64,000 nt of DNA from Streptomyces violascens (GTDB lineage Bacteria; Actinomycetota; Actinomycetes; Streptomycetales; Streptomycetaceae), in assembly GCF_014649955.1 (NCBI RefSeq), contig NZ_BMUA01000004.1:62001-126000 (forward strand), given 5' to 3'. A model generated the notes under the pieces. That model was not told the DNA's origin. It saw only the letters and a program-made list of their open reading frames with translations, and did no database searches. This document shows, in pieces, positions 1 to 7,713 of this stretch. Every line of letters begins with the position of its first letter. The first letter of the stretch is position 1. The position numbers and the translations under genes are program-made.

Positions 1-708
1 CACCCGGTCGTCATCCAGGCCGGCGACTCCGGCGAGGGGCGCGAGTTCGCGGCCGCGGCCGCCGACGTCATCTTCACCCGGCACGGCACCCTGGAGGCAG
101 GCCGCGCCTTCTACGCCGATGTGAAGGGGCGGCTGGCCCAGTACGGCAGGGAGCCCGACGATCTCAAGATCATGCCTGGGGTCACCTTCGTGCTCGGGGA
201 CACCGCGGCCGAGGCTCAGGAGAAGGCCGCAGAGATCCGCCACCAGCAGGTCTCGCCGCAGAACGCGATCCTCGCCCTCGAACAGATCTGGGGCCGCGAC
301 CTGTCCGCCTACGACCCCGACGGCCCGCTGCCCGCCGTGGATCCCGATCCGGACTCCGCGCTCGTCCAGGGCCGGGTGAAGATCACCAACGCGCTGGAGA
401 TCGCCGCCAAGTGGCGTGCCCTGTCCGAGGCCAAGGGGCTCTCCATCCGCCAGACCGTCATCGAGACCACCGGCCGCCAGTCCTTCATCGGCACCCCGGA
501 GACGGTCGCCGCCGAGCTCGACGCGTTCGTGCAGGGCGGCGCCGCCGACGGCTTCATCCTCGTACCCCATCTCACCCCCGGCGGCCTGGACGACTTCGTC
601 GACCAGGTGGTGCCACGGCTCCAGGAACGCGGCGCGTTCCGCACGGAATACTCCGGGTCCACGCTGCGCTCGCACCTCGGACTGCGTACCCCGGTATGGA
701 AAGGTTGA
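1..708 (+). CDS. LLM-class flavin-dependent monooxygenase, C-terminal part
   Basis: The reading frame is already open at base 1, so the N-terminus lies outside the window and about 235 residues are visible. The visible part runs from the Q-A-G-D-S-G-E-G-R-x-F-A turn, typical of the flavin-binding half of NtaA/SnaA/DszA-type bacterial luciferase-like monooxygenases, through the A-D-x-I-F-T-R strand to the C-terminal Rossmann-like helices and the G-T-P-E-T-V-A-A-E-L segment. The family uses reduced FMN supplied by a separate reductase to oxidise small organic or sulfur substrates in the cytoplasm; the substrate cannot be read from the sequence. The stop codon lies 4 bases before the next ATG, and that gene's ribosome-binding site is inside this one, so the two are probably co-transcribed. 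Family confidence is high. Confidence 0.88.
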   Translation, partial: HPVVIQAGDSGEGREFAAAAADVIFTRHGTLEAGRAFYADVKGRLAQYGREPDDLKIMPGVTFVLGDTAAEAQEKAAEIRHQQVSPQNAILALEQIWGRDLSAYDPDGPLPAVDPDPDSALVQGRVKITNALEIAAKWRALSEAKGLSIRQTVIETTGRQSFIGTPETVAAELDAFVQGGAADGFILVPHLTPGGLDDFVDQVVPRLQERGAFRTEYSGSTLRSHLGLRTPVWKG

Positions 709-712
709 TCGC

Positions 713-1510
713 ATGAGCACGCAAGCACCGCAGGATCCCCGGACCGACCACGCCCTCGACTGGAAGAAGTGGCACGAGCACCGCATCGCCTCGGTCTCCG
801 CGCCCTACGGACCGCTCGCTCTGACCGGCACCCACTGGCTCGCGGACGGCGTGCCCGAGGAGCTCGGCCGGTGGCGCGAGGACGGCGACGAGGTCGTGCT
901 CGCCGCAGGCGAGGAGCACCGACTCACCCTGGACGGCGCTCCGTTGACCGGGGAGGCGCGGCTCGGTGCGGACGTCGGTCCGGCCGGCGGGTCCCGGCTA
1001 GCGCAGGGCGACCGCAGGCTCGTCGTGCTGTGCCGCGAGGGGCTGTGGGCGGTACGGGTGTGGGACCCGGCGTCCCCGGCGCGCCAGGCCTTCGCGGGCA
1101 TCGACGCCACGCCGTACGAGGAGCGGTTCCGGCTGCCCGGCACGTTCCGTCCGTACGAGCGGCAGCGGGTGAAGGTGCCGGGCGCCGACGGGGTCGAGCG
1201 CGGGCTCGAACTCGCCGGGGAGATCGCCTTCACGCTCGGCGGGCAGGACCATACGCTCCAGGTCTCGGTCGAGGCCGACGGTTCGCTGTGGGCCGTGTTC
1301 GCCGACGGGACCAGCGGGAAGTCCACCTTCCGGTTCCGCTTCCTGCGGCCCGAAGCGCCGGCTCCCGATGGTGCGGTGACCGTCGACTTCAACCGGGCGC
1401 AGCTGCCGCCCTGCGCCTTCGCCGACCACTTCATCTGTCCCTTCCCGCCCCCGGGCAACACCCTTCCCATCGACATCCCGGCGGGGGAGCGGAACATCCG
1501 CACCAGTTGA
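713..1510 (+). CDS. DUF1684 family protein
   Basis: This is a 265-residue cytoplasmic protein with no signal peptide or membrane segment. The ATG at 713 is chosen because a GGAAAGG ribosome-binding site (698-704) overlaps the end of the upstream monooxygenase; a longer in-frame extension would run through that gene. The C-terminal motif C-P-F-P-P-P-G-N-T-L-P-I, followed by I-P-A-G-E, is the signature of DUF1684, in which a P-P-C-A-F stretch lies shortly before it. The family's biochemical role is not established. Coupling to a flavin monooxygenase suggests a part in the same small catabolic or detoxification operon, but that is inference from position only. The protein stops soon after the motif, so the family's very C-terminal tail is short here. 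Confidence 0.8.
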   Translation: MSTQAPQDPRTDHALDWKKWHEHRIASVSAPYGPLALTGTHWLADGVPEELGRWREDGDEVVLAAGEEHRLTLDGAPLTGEARLGADVGPAGGSRLAQGDRRLVVLCREGLWAVRVWDPASPARQAFAGIDATPYEERFRLPGTFRPYERQRVKVPGADGVERGLELAGEIAFTLGGQDHTLQVSVEADGSLWAVFADGTSGKSTFRFRFLRPEAPAPDGAVTVDFNRAQLPPCAFADHFICPFPPPGNTLPIDIPAGERNIRTS

Positions 1511-1652
1511 CCCCGGCGCGCGCATCCTCGCGGAGCCCGGCCTGAAGGCACCCTTGCGCGCCCGGCCGGGCCCCCGAATACTCCTCCGCAGCGCTTGTCA
1601 GGAGCACGGCTTGCGCCCAGTCGTGCTGCCGTGATCCTTGGCTGCGCCTCAC

Positions 1653-1676
1653 GGGGTCCCTCCTTTCACGGACCCC
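1653..1676 (+). promoter_or_regulatory. Hairpin in the leader of the secreted protease gene
   Basis: A perfect 7-bp inverted repeat, GGGGTCC at 1653-1659 and GGACCCC at 1670-1676, lies 26 bases before the GTG start. It has no U-tract. It could be a weak terminator for the upstream pair or an mRNA-stabilising leader hairpin. Confidence 0.35.
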
Positions 1677-1701
1677 TCGATTCCCCTCGGGAGGAAAAGA
1701 A

Positions 1702-2607
1702 GTGAGGATCAAGCGCACCACCCCCACACGCACCACCGGTCTCGCGAGACGCACCAAGCTCGCAGCCGTCGGCACCGGCCTGCTCGCCGCGGTGGCCATA
1801 GCCGTCCCCAACGCCAGCGCCACCCCGACCCACACCTTCGGCGTCGCCGCCCTGACCGCCGCCAGCGACGCCGTGCGCGGAGCGGACGTGGCCGGAACCG
1901 CCTGGAGCGTCGACAGCGCCACCGGCAAGGTCGTCGTCACCGCCGACTCGACCGTCTCGGCGGCGGATCTGGCCAAGATCAAGCGCGCGGCCGGAGCCAA
2001 CGCGGGTGCCCTGCGCATCGAGCGGACCTCCGGCAAGTTCACCAAGCTGCTCTCCGGCGGCGACCCGATCTACACCACCAGCTGGCGCTGCTCGCTGGGC
2101 TTCAACGTCAAGAAGGGCTCCACGTACTACTTCCTGACGGCCGGTCACTGCACCCAGGGCTACCCGAACTACTACACCAGCTCGTCGCACTCGACGAGCA
2201 TCGGCCCGACCGTGGGCACCAGCTTCCCGGGCAACGACTACGGTCTGGTGCAGTACACCAACACCTCGCTCGCGCACCCGAGTGCGGTGGGCAGCCAGCG
2301 CATCACCAGCGCCGCCAACCCGACGGTGGGCCAGACGGTCACCCGGCGCGGCTCGACCACCGGCATCCACAGCGGCAGGGTCACCGCGCTCAACCAGACG
2401 GTCAACTACGGCAACGGCGACATCGTCTCCGGCCTCATCCGGACGACCGTGTGCGCCGAGCCCGGAGACTCCGGCGGTCCCCTCTACGCCGGCTCCACCG
2501 CGCTCGGCCTCACCTCGGGCGGCAGCGGCAACTGCAGCTCCGGCGGAACGACCTTCTTCCAGCCGGTGGTCGAGGCCATGAACGCCTATGGTGTGAGCCT
2601 TTTCTGA
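1702..2607 (+). CDS. Secreted streptogrisin-type serine protease (S1E, chymotrypsin fold)
   Basis: This is a 301-residue preproprotease. A GTG start at 1702 follows a GAGGAAAAG ribosome-binding site. Residues 1-40 form a signal peptide with an Arg/Lys-rich n-region and A-S-A cleavage site, and residues about 41-116 are the propeptide. The mature enzyme begins near Leu117 at L-S-G-G-D-P-I-Y. The catalytic triad is visible as His149 in T-A-G-H-C, Asp179 in N-D-Y-G and Ser257 in G-D-S-G-G-P, and the cysteines expected for two disulfides are present. Length and the last 40 residues closely resemble Streptomyces griseus protease B (streptogrisin B). It hydrolyses proteins outside the cell and is autoactivated by cleavage of the propeptide. 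It stands alone between a leader hairpin and a strong terminator. Confidence 0.95.
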   Translation: MRIKRTTPTRTTGLARRTKLAAVGTGLLAAVAIAVPNASATPTHTFGVAALTAASDAVRGADVAGTAWSVDSATGKVVVTADSTVSAADLAKIKRAAGANAGALRIERTSGKFTKLLSGGDPIYTTSWRCSLGFNVKKGSTYYFLTAGHCTQGYPNYYTSSSHSTSIGPTVGTSFPGNDYGLVQYTNTSLAHPSAVGSQRITSAANPTVGQTVTRRGSTTGIHSGRVTALNQTVNYGNGDIVSGLIRTTVCAEPGDSGGPLYAGSTALGLTSGGSGNCSSGGTTFFQPVVEAMNAYGVSLF

Positions 2608-2665
2608 CGATACGTCACTGAATGGTGACGGCGCATCACCGAACGGCGGCCGACCACAGGCCAAG

Positions 2666-2694
2666 GCCCCCGTCCCGGACAACCGGACGGGGGC
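2666..2694 (+). terminator. Rho-independent-type terminator after the protease
   Basis: A perfect 10-bp stem is formed by GCCCCCGTCC (2666-2675) and GGACGGGGGC (2685-2694) with a 9-base loop, 58 bases after the stop codon. Like most Streptomyces terminators it lacks a run of T. Confidence 0.8.
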
Positions 2695-2794
2695 TTCCGG
2701 CTGGACGCGATGCGCTGTTTTGAGAGGATGTGCAGGGGCACGACGTGGAACAGGTCCGTCAGTGACCGGCGCCGGACACACGGGGTGAGACGCA

Positions 2795-3274
2795 TTGAAG
2801 CGCATCGGAGTGACCGGTCACCGCGACATCCCGCCCGACGCCTTCGAGGAGATCCGCGACCGGCTGCGCGCCCTGCTCTGCGGCCACGACGGCTCCCTGG
2901 AGGCGCTCTCCAGCCTGGCCACCGGCGCCGACCAGCTCTTCGCCGACATCGCCCTGGACTGCGGCGCGGCCCTCACCGTGGTGATCCCGAGCGGCGACTA
3001 CGAGGCCGGCTTCGCGGACGCGGCCGAACTGGCCCGCTACCGGGGCCTGAAGCGGCGCGCCAGCCAGGAGATCGCGCTCGGCTACCCGCACTCCACGGAC
3101 GAGGCGTACTACGCCGCCGGGGCCTACATCGCGGACAACTGCGACCGGCTCGTCGCCGTCTGGGACGGCCTGCCGGCCCGCGGCCTCGGCGGCACCGGCG
3201 ACATCGTGCAGTATGCCCGCGGCCTCGGCCGGCCCGTGACCGTCATCTGGCGGGACGGCAGCCGCAGGGCGTAG
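2795..3274 (+). CDS. SLOG-superfamily nucleotide-binding protein
   Basis: This 159-residue protein starts at TTG 2795 (K-R-I-G-V-T-G-H-R-D). It has the layout of SLOG (SMF/DprA-LOG) Rossmann-like domains: an N-terminal G-V-T-G-H-R strand-turn, S-S-L-A-T-G-A-D-Q in the second strand-helix unit, a V-V-I-P strand, and a C-terminal D-x-L-V-A-V-W-D-G strand followed by a glycine-rich G-L-G-G-T-G-D-I-V turn. SLOG proteins bind nucleotides or NAD-like ligands and, in the Burroughs-Aravind conflict-system model, sense or make nucleotide signals. There are no membrane segments. The next gene, converging with only 15 bases between the stops, encodes a SLATT-like membrane protein, the partner expected for SLOG. 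An enzymatic role has not been shown; the fold assignment is fairly secure. Confidence 0.75.
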   Translation: MKRIGVTGHRDIPPDAFEEIRDRLRALLCGHDGSLEALSSLATGADQLFADIALDCGAALTVVIPSGDYEAGFADAAELARYRGLKRRASQEIALGYPHSTDEAYYAAGAYIADNCDRLVAVWDGLPARGLGGTGDIVQYARGLGRPVTVIWRDGSRRA

Positions 3275-3289
3275 CGGGGACGGCGGGGC

Positions 3290-4216
3290 TCAACTGCGCA
3301 GCCGCGCGAGCCAGTCCGTGTGCTGGGGCGAGACGATGCGCTCGGTCTCGTACACGGCCTGCGGCCACTGCCGTTCGGTCACCATGTTCTCCATCGCCAC
3401 ATGCATCTCCATGAGGTCCTGCTCGACCAGCGAGTGTGCCGAGATAAGCGGCTGGTGGCGGCGGATCTCGCTCCAGGCGAGACAGGCCGCGGCCGATGCC
3501 GACAGAACACCTGCCATGTTTACCTTCTCCGCGACCGAGAAGGTTTGGAGAGTGGCGAAAAAAAGGGCGAGAAGGGTCAACAGTGTGATCGCTGTCGACC
3601 ACAGCCTGGTCGCGCGCCGCGAGGTCTCCTGGCGGCGCCGGTACCAGTTGCGCTGCTCGATGAGCCGGTCGCGTACGTATGTCTCCTTGCGTACGTTGAA
3701 CGACTTGCCGCGTAACTCCCGCATGCTCGGGGTCACCAGGCCCCCCGGGGCGAGCTCGCCGTCGTCGCGCGGGTCGCGCCAGCCGACCTTCTTCAGCTCC
3801 CGCAGGCCCTCCTCGATACGGGTCACGAACAGGGCGTCCGGGTCGGGGACGCCCAGGTCGAAGGGGGATCCGTGAACGGCGTAGCGCCAGCACATCGACT
3901 TGATGAACTCGGCGGCGGAACGGTTGAGCTGCCAGTGCGAGGCGGCGTGCCGCCGGGCCGCCCCGAAGCTCGCGAGCAGTACTCCCGCGTAGGCGAGCGC
4001 ACTCAGAGCGCTGAGTACCTGGAAGTCCTCGCCGACCCTGACCTGCGGCAGCGCCGCCGCGAGGGCGCCGACGACGAGGAGCGAGAGCTGGGTGCGGGTC
4101 AGCTTGACCGCCGACTGCTGCCGGCCGATCGCCAGCGCGTCCGCGTGGTGGAAGAGGCCCGGCAGATCCGCGTTCCGGAAGACCATGCTCTGCAATGGGC
4201 CGGGAATCGCCGTCAC
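3290..4216 (-). CDS. SLATT/DUF4231-type four-helix membrane protein
   Basis: This is a 308-residue integral membrane protein. GTG at 4216 is preferred because a G-rich ribosome-binding site precedes it and the frame upstream (to ATG 4291) looks unlike protein. Two pairs of transmembrane helices lie at about residues 44-59 and 67-86, then 206-225 and 233-250. Between and after the pairs are charged helical stretches containing W-Q-L-N-R-S-A-A-E-F and Y-V-R-D-R-L-I-E-Q-R-N-W-Y. This tandem two-helix layout fits the DUF4231/SLATT group (SMODS and SLOG-associating two-TM effector), proposed to form membrane pores when a nucleotide-sensing partner is triggered. The convergent SLOG gene next door fits that pairing, and the FxSxx locus begins 177 bases upstream. 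A pore-forming role is inferred, not seen. Confidence 0.7.
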   Translation of the reverse strand: MTAIPGPLQSMVFRNADLPGLFHHADALAIGRQQSAVKLTRTQLSLLVVGALAAALPQVRVGEDFQVLSALSALAYAGVLLASFGAARRHAASHWQLNRSAAEFIKSMCWRYAVHGSPFDLGVPDPDALFVTRIEEGLRELKKVGWRDPRDDGELAPGGLVTPSMRELRGKSFNVRKETYVRDRLIEQRNWYRRRQETSRRATRLWSTAITLLTLLALFFATLQTFSVAEKVNMAGVLSASAAACLAWSEIRRHQPLISAHSLVEQDLMEMHVAMENMVTERQWPQAVYETERIVSPQHTDWLARLRS

Positions 4217-4393
4217 ATGCACCCCCGTCTGCGATTTTGCCTTCGTTCTTTCGTAGGGATGGCAGGTGTGCGCTCCGTTTGCGTGCTCCATCCACTGATG
4301 GGGACGAGAGTAAAGTCGTCCCGCCGGTACTGCAACGGTGCATGTGCCGGTACCACTGTCTACGTGCGGTTGTCACTCACCCCAGGGACGAAC

Positions 4394-4588
4394 GTGAACC
4401 CCTCCGTAAATTCAGCAGATTCAGTAAATTCAGCCTCATTCGCCGCTGCGAAGAAGGACCGGGTTCCGCTGGCCGAACTGGCCGCGAAGGTCGCGGACCG
4501 GGGCCGTGGGAGGAGCCTCGGCAGGGTTCTGGCCGCCCGGGAAGGCCATCACCCGATCACGGTGTCCACGTTCAACTCCGCTCTTTGA
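4394..4588 (+). CDS. fxsA: FxsA: FxSxx-COOH cyclophane RiPP precursor peptide
   Basis: This 64-residue peptide ends exactly in F-N-S-A-L, the F-x-S-x-x-COOH signature on which cyclophane-forming maturases act. GTG at 4394 is chosen because AGGGACG lies just upstream and the extension has no conserved character. The N-terminal part is low in GC for the window and contains a 10-base direct repeat (GTAAATTCAG at 4406-4415 and 4424-4433) encoding repeated V-N-S. The middle, D-R-V-P-L-A-E-L-A-A-K-V, resembles the leader helix of other FxSxx precursors. The Phe side chain is expected to be joined to the Ser or neighbouring residue by FxsB, giving a three-residue cyclophane (triceptide). A hairpin separates it from fxsB. 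The leader cleavage site is not obvious. The gene is short and easily missed. Confidence 0.85.
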   Translation: MNPSVNSADSVNSASFAAAKKDRVPLAELAAKVADRGRGRSLGRVLAAREGHHPITVSTFNSAL

Positions 4589-4608
4589 CACCGGAGTTGA
4601 TGATTCCA

Positions 4609-4632
4609 CCCCGCCGGGTGCGCCCGGCGGGG
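4609..4632 (+). terminator. Hairpin between fxsA and fxsB, probable attenuator
   Basis: A perfect 10-bp stem, CCCCGCCGGG (4609-4618) and CCCGGCGGGG (4623-4632), closes a TGCG loop 20 bases after the fxsA stop. A second, weaker hairpin (AACTCCG 4574-4580 with CGGAGTT 4592-4598) spans the stop codon itself. Placed between precursor and maturase, the strong hairpin would let more fxsA than fxsB mRNA accumulate by partial termination. Confidence 0.7.
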
Positions 4633-4727
4633 ACCATGGGACACCAGAGCAGGGCGGGGGCTTTGGGGCATTTCCGGAGAACCCCCGGGCCGGGCGCCCG
4701 AATTCCCGTCCTCGGTAAACTGGCGGA

Positions 4728-6917
4728 ATGACAGGACCGCTGGTCCCATTCCGCGAGATCGTACTCAAGGTGCACAGCAGGTGCGATCTGGCCTGTGACC
4801 ATTGTTATGTGTACGAAGCCGCAGACCAGAGCTGGCGAGAACAGCCCCGCACGGTCTCCGACGACGTTATTTCGCACACCGCCCGACGACTGGCCGAGCA
4901 CGCCGAAAAGCACCGCCTGAGTTCCGTTTCGGTGATTCTGCACGGCGGCGAACCGCTGCTCGCCGGACCCGAGCGGCTGCGCCGGGTCTGCGGGGTGCTG
5001 ACCGCCGCCGTCACACCGGTCGCGGAGCTCGATCTGCGCATCCACACCAACGGCGTGCTGCTCGGCCCGCGCCACCTCGACCTGTTCGAGGAGTTCGGCG
5101 TGAAGGTCGGCATCTCGCTCGACGGCGACCGCGCCGCCAACGACCGCCACCGGCGCTACGCCGACGGCCGCAGCAGCCATGCGCAGGTCCTGGCCGCAGT
5201 CGAACTGCTCCAGCAGCCGCGCCACCGGAAGCTGTTCGCCGGTCTGCTCTGCACCGTCGACCTCGCCAACGACCCGGTCGCCGTGCACGACGCGCTCGTG
5301 GCGCTCGACCCGCCCCGCATCGACTACCTCCTGCCGCACGCCACCTGGGAGACCCCGCCCGCGCGCCCCGACGCGATCCCGGCCCCGTACGCCGACTGGC
5401 TGCTCGCCGTCTTCGACCGCTGGGACGAGCAGGGCCGGACCGTGCCGGTGCGGCTCTTCGACTCGGTGCTCTCCACCCTGCACGGCGGCCCCAGCCTCAC
5501 CGAATCCCTGGGGCTCGCCCCCACCGACATCGTGGTGGTGGAGACCGACGGCTCGCTCGAACAGGTCGACTCGCTGAAGTCCGCCTACGAAGGCGCCGCC
5601 GCCACCGGGTTCTCGGTGTTCCGCGACGACTTCGACGCGGTCGCCGCCCACCCCGGAGTGCGCGCCCGCCGGCGCGGCCTCGCCGGAGTCTGCGACCAGT
5701 GCCGCCGCTGCCCGGTCGTCCGCTCCTGCGGCGGCGGCCACTACACCCACCGCTACCGCGCGGGCCACGGCTTCGCCAACCCGTCGGTGTACTGCCCCGA
5801 CCTGATGGCCCTGGTACGCGGCATCGAGGCCCGCACGCCGGTCCCCGAGCTGCCCGGTACTCGTCAACTGGCCGATTCCTCGCTGGAGTTGAACCGCCTC
5901 CTGCTCGCCGAACTGCATACCGCGCTCGACGGGCGGGGCGGCGCCGAGTGGGCCCGGATCTGGGAGCTCACCACCGCCGTCGACGGGCCGGGGCTCGACA
6001 CCGTCCTGGCCCACCCCTACGCCCGCGGCGGGCTCCTCGCCGCGCTGGAGGCGCTCGACGCGGGGCGCCCCGACGCGGTGACAAGAGCCCTGCGGCTGGC
6101 CGCGTACACGGCGGCCGCGGCCGTGCGCGACGGCGCCGCCCCGGCCGTCCCCGTCCGCTGGTCCGACGGCCGGCTCCACCTGCCGACCCTGGGCGAACTG
6201 CGCCTGCCCACCGCCGAGGGCGTGGCCGAGGTCGCAGCCGTGGGGAGCGGCTTCCGGGTGCGGCACGCGAGCGGTGAGCGGCACGTCGCCCGCCCCGCCG
6301 AACCGGCCCCGGACTGGCGGCCGTTGAGGAGGGTCCACGGCCTGGTCCTGGACGACCTCGACCCGTACCGCGACTGCTTCGACAGCCCCGTACTGCACCG
6401 ACTGGGGCCGCGCGAGGCGGCCGAGTGGAGCCGCCGGGTGGCGCGGGCGCGGACGGGCCTCGCCGAGACCGTTCCGCGGTACGCCGACATGCTCACCGCG
6501 ATCACCACGCTCACCCCGCTCGTCCAAGGAGCGGGGCCGGTGGTCGGGCGGCACGGCTTCGGCGCGCTCGGCCTTCCCCTCGGTCTCGCGGACGAACAGC
6601 TCGCCCCGGCCCTGCTGCGCGGGGGGCGCAGGGCGGCCCTGCGCGCCCTCCTCGACGTCGAGGACCTGTACGACATGGACGGGGCGTGGCAGCATCCGAC
6701 GCCCTGGGGACCGCTCCCGGTCTCCCGGCTGCTCGCCGAGGCGTACGAAGGGGTCGCGGTCGCCGCGTACGGCGGTGGTGCGCCGGCCCTGGAGGAGCTC
6801 GGCCGGGCGCTGGAAGCCCTGGAGCGGGCGGCCGAACTCACCGTCACCGGAAAGCACCTGGTGCACACCCTGCGCCAGGAATGGGAAGAGGCATCGCGTG
6901 GGCGAGAACACCACTGA
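4728..6917 (+). CDS. fxsB: FxsB: radical SAM/SPASM cyclophane-forming peptide maturase
   Basis: This is a 729-residue enzyme. The radical SAM cluster motif C-D-L-A-C-D-H-C is at residues 19-26 (Cys19, 23, 26), followed by the S-V-I-L-H-G-G-E-P SAM-binding strand. SPASM-type cysteines follow at 322, 325, 328, 333 and 355. It should use SAM to abstract a beta-hydrogen and link the Phe ring to a downstream residue in FxsA, as shown for three-residue cyclophane-forming enzymes. The C-terminal half (about 375-729) aligns with the HExxH-motif domain seen fused to FxsB, but the site reads R-G-G-R-R at 631-635, so metalloprotease function looks lost. The stop overlaps the next gene by 20 bases. The assignment is secure; the role of the C-terminal domain is open. 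Confidence 0.92.
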   Translation: MTGPLVPFREIVLKVHSRCDLACDHCYVYEAADQSWREQPRTVSDDVISHTARRLAEHAEKHRLSSVSVILHGGEPLLAGPERLRRVCGVLTAAVTPVAELDLRIHTNGVLLGPRHLDLFEEFGVKVGISLDGDRAANDRHRRYADGRSSHAQVLAAVELLQQPRHRKLFAGLLCTVDLANDPVAVHDALVALDPPRIDYLLPHATWETPPARPDAIPAPYADWLLAVFDRWDEQGRTVPVRLFDSVLSTLHGGPSLTESLGLAPTDIVVVETDGSLEQVDSLKSAYEGAAATGFSVFRDDFDAVAAHPGVRARRRGLAGVCDQCRRCPVVRSCGGGHYTHRYRAGHGFANPSVYCPDLMALVRGIEARTPVPELPGTRQLADSSLELNRLLLAELHTALDGRGGAEWARIWELTTAVDGPGLDTVLAHPYARGGLLAALEALDAGRPDAVTRALRLAAYTAAAAVRDGAAPAVPVRWSDGRLHLPTLGELRLPTAEGVAEVAAVGSGFRVRHASGERHVARPAEPAPDWRPLRRVHGLVLDDLDPYRDCFDSPVLHRLGPREAAEWSRRVARARTGLAETVPRYADMLTAITTLTPLVQGAGPVVGRHGFGALGLPLGLADEQLAPALLRGGRRAALRALLDVEDLYDMDGAWQHPTPWGPLPVSRLLAEAYEGVAVAAYGGGAPALEELGRALEALERAAELTVTGKHLVHTLRQEWEEASRGREHH

Positions 6918-7683
6918 GGTTCCGGGAGAGCCCGGCCCGGCCGAGCAGCTGCGCGCCCTCGGCGTGGAGGAGGGCGGGGTCCTGCTCGTGCACGCCTCGC
7001 TGCACGGCACCGGGCTCCGCGCCGAGGAACTCCTGGCCGCGCTGCGCACGGTGCTCGGCCCCGAAGGGACGCTGGTGGTCCCGGCGTTCACCCCGGAGAA
7101 CTCCGACACCTCGCCCGCCCACCTCGCCCTGGTGAGCCGGGCCCCCGACGCGGCCGCGTTCCGGGCCGCGATGGCGCCCTTCGACCCGGACCGCACCCCG
7201 TGCCCGCGCATGGGGCGGTTCGCCGAGCAGGTCAGGACCACCGAGGGCGCCGCCCGCAGCGACCACCCGCAGACCTCCTTCGCGGCGCTCGGCGCCCGGG
7301 CCGCCGACCTCATGAAGGGCCATGCGCTCGACTGCCACTTCGGCGAGGAGTCCCCGCTGCCCAAGCTGATCGCCGCCGGGGCGCAGGTCCTGATGGTCAA
7401 CGTCGGCTTCGCCGTGTGCACCGCCTTCCACTTCGCCGAATACCTGGTGCCGCCGCGCCCGGTACGCACCTACCGGGCGGTGATCAGGGACGAGCGGGGC
7501 GGGGCCGCCTGGTTCGCGTACCAGGACGCCGTGCTCGACGACAGCGACTTCGCCCGGATCGGCGCCGACTTCCCCGCCGAGCACGTACGCGGCGGCCCGC
7601 TCGGGCGGCGAGGAGCGCGGCTCTTCCCGATCAGGGCGGCGGTCGAGCACGCGACCGCCTGGATGGCCGAGAAACGGCACTGA
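6898..7683 (+). CDS. AAC(3)-fold N-acetyltransferase of the FxSxx locus
   Basis: This is a 261-residue protein. GTG at 6898 is preferred: GGGAAGAGG lies at 6883-6890 inside the fxsB end, and the ORF further upstream is out of character. It carries the full antibiotic N-acetyltransferase (AAC(3)) pattern: V-H-A-S-L (His32), R-S-D-H-P-Q-T-S-F (His123), G-E-E-S-P (150-154) and T-A-F-H-F-A-E (His178, Glu181). The family transfers acetyl from acetyl-CoA to an amine, classically N3 of 2-deoxystreptamine aminoglycosides. Here it is translationally coupled to a RiPP maturase and followed 3 bases later by the TIR-protein frame, so a peptide or other cellular amine is the likelier substrate than an antibiotic. 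Reading it as a resistance gene would be unsafe. Confidence 0.85.
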   Translation: MGENTTEVPGEPGPAEQLRALGVEEGGVLLVHASLHGTGLRAEELLAALRTVLGPEGTLVVPAFTPENSDTSPAHLALVSRAPDAAAFRAAMAPFDPDRTPCPRMGRFAEQVRTTEGAARSDHPQTSFAALGARAADLMKGHALDCHFGEESPLPKLIAAGAQVLMVNVGFAVCTAFHFAEYLVPPRPVRTYRAVIRDERGGAAWFAYQDAVLDDSDFARIGADFPAEHVRGGPLGRRGARLFPIRAAVEHATAWMAEKRH

Positions 7684-7713
7684 CCGATGACCGGGAAGGA
7701 GGGTGAGGCTCCC

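Noticed and set aside
2795..4216. SLOG-SLATT as a co-transcribed defence operon
   Set aside because: The genes are convergent, so they cannot share a transcript; only functional pairing is proposed.
3872..4588. A 238-codon open frame on the plus strand ending in F-N-S-A-L
   Set aside because: Its first 174 codons lie antisense to the SLATT gene and in its promoter; only the last 64 codons from GTG 4394 have a ribosome-binding site and FxSxx-precursor character.
6898..7683. Aminoglycoside resistance gene
   Set aside because: The family is AAC(3)-like, but translational coupling to fxsB and fxsC argues for a role in the RiPP system; resistance is not implied by the sequence.
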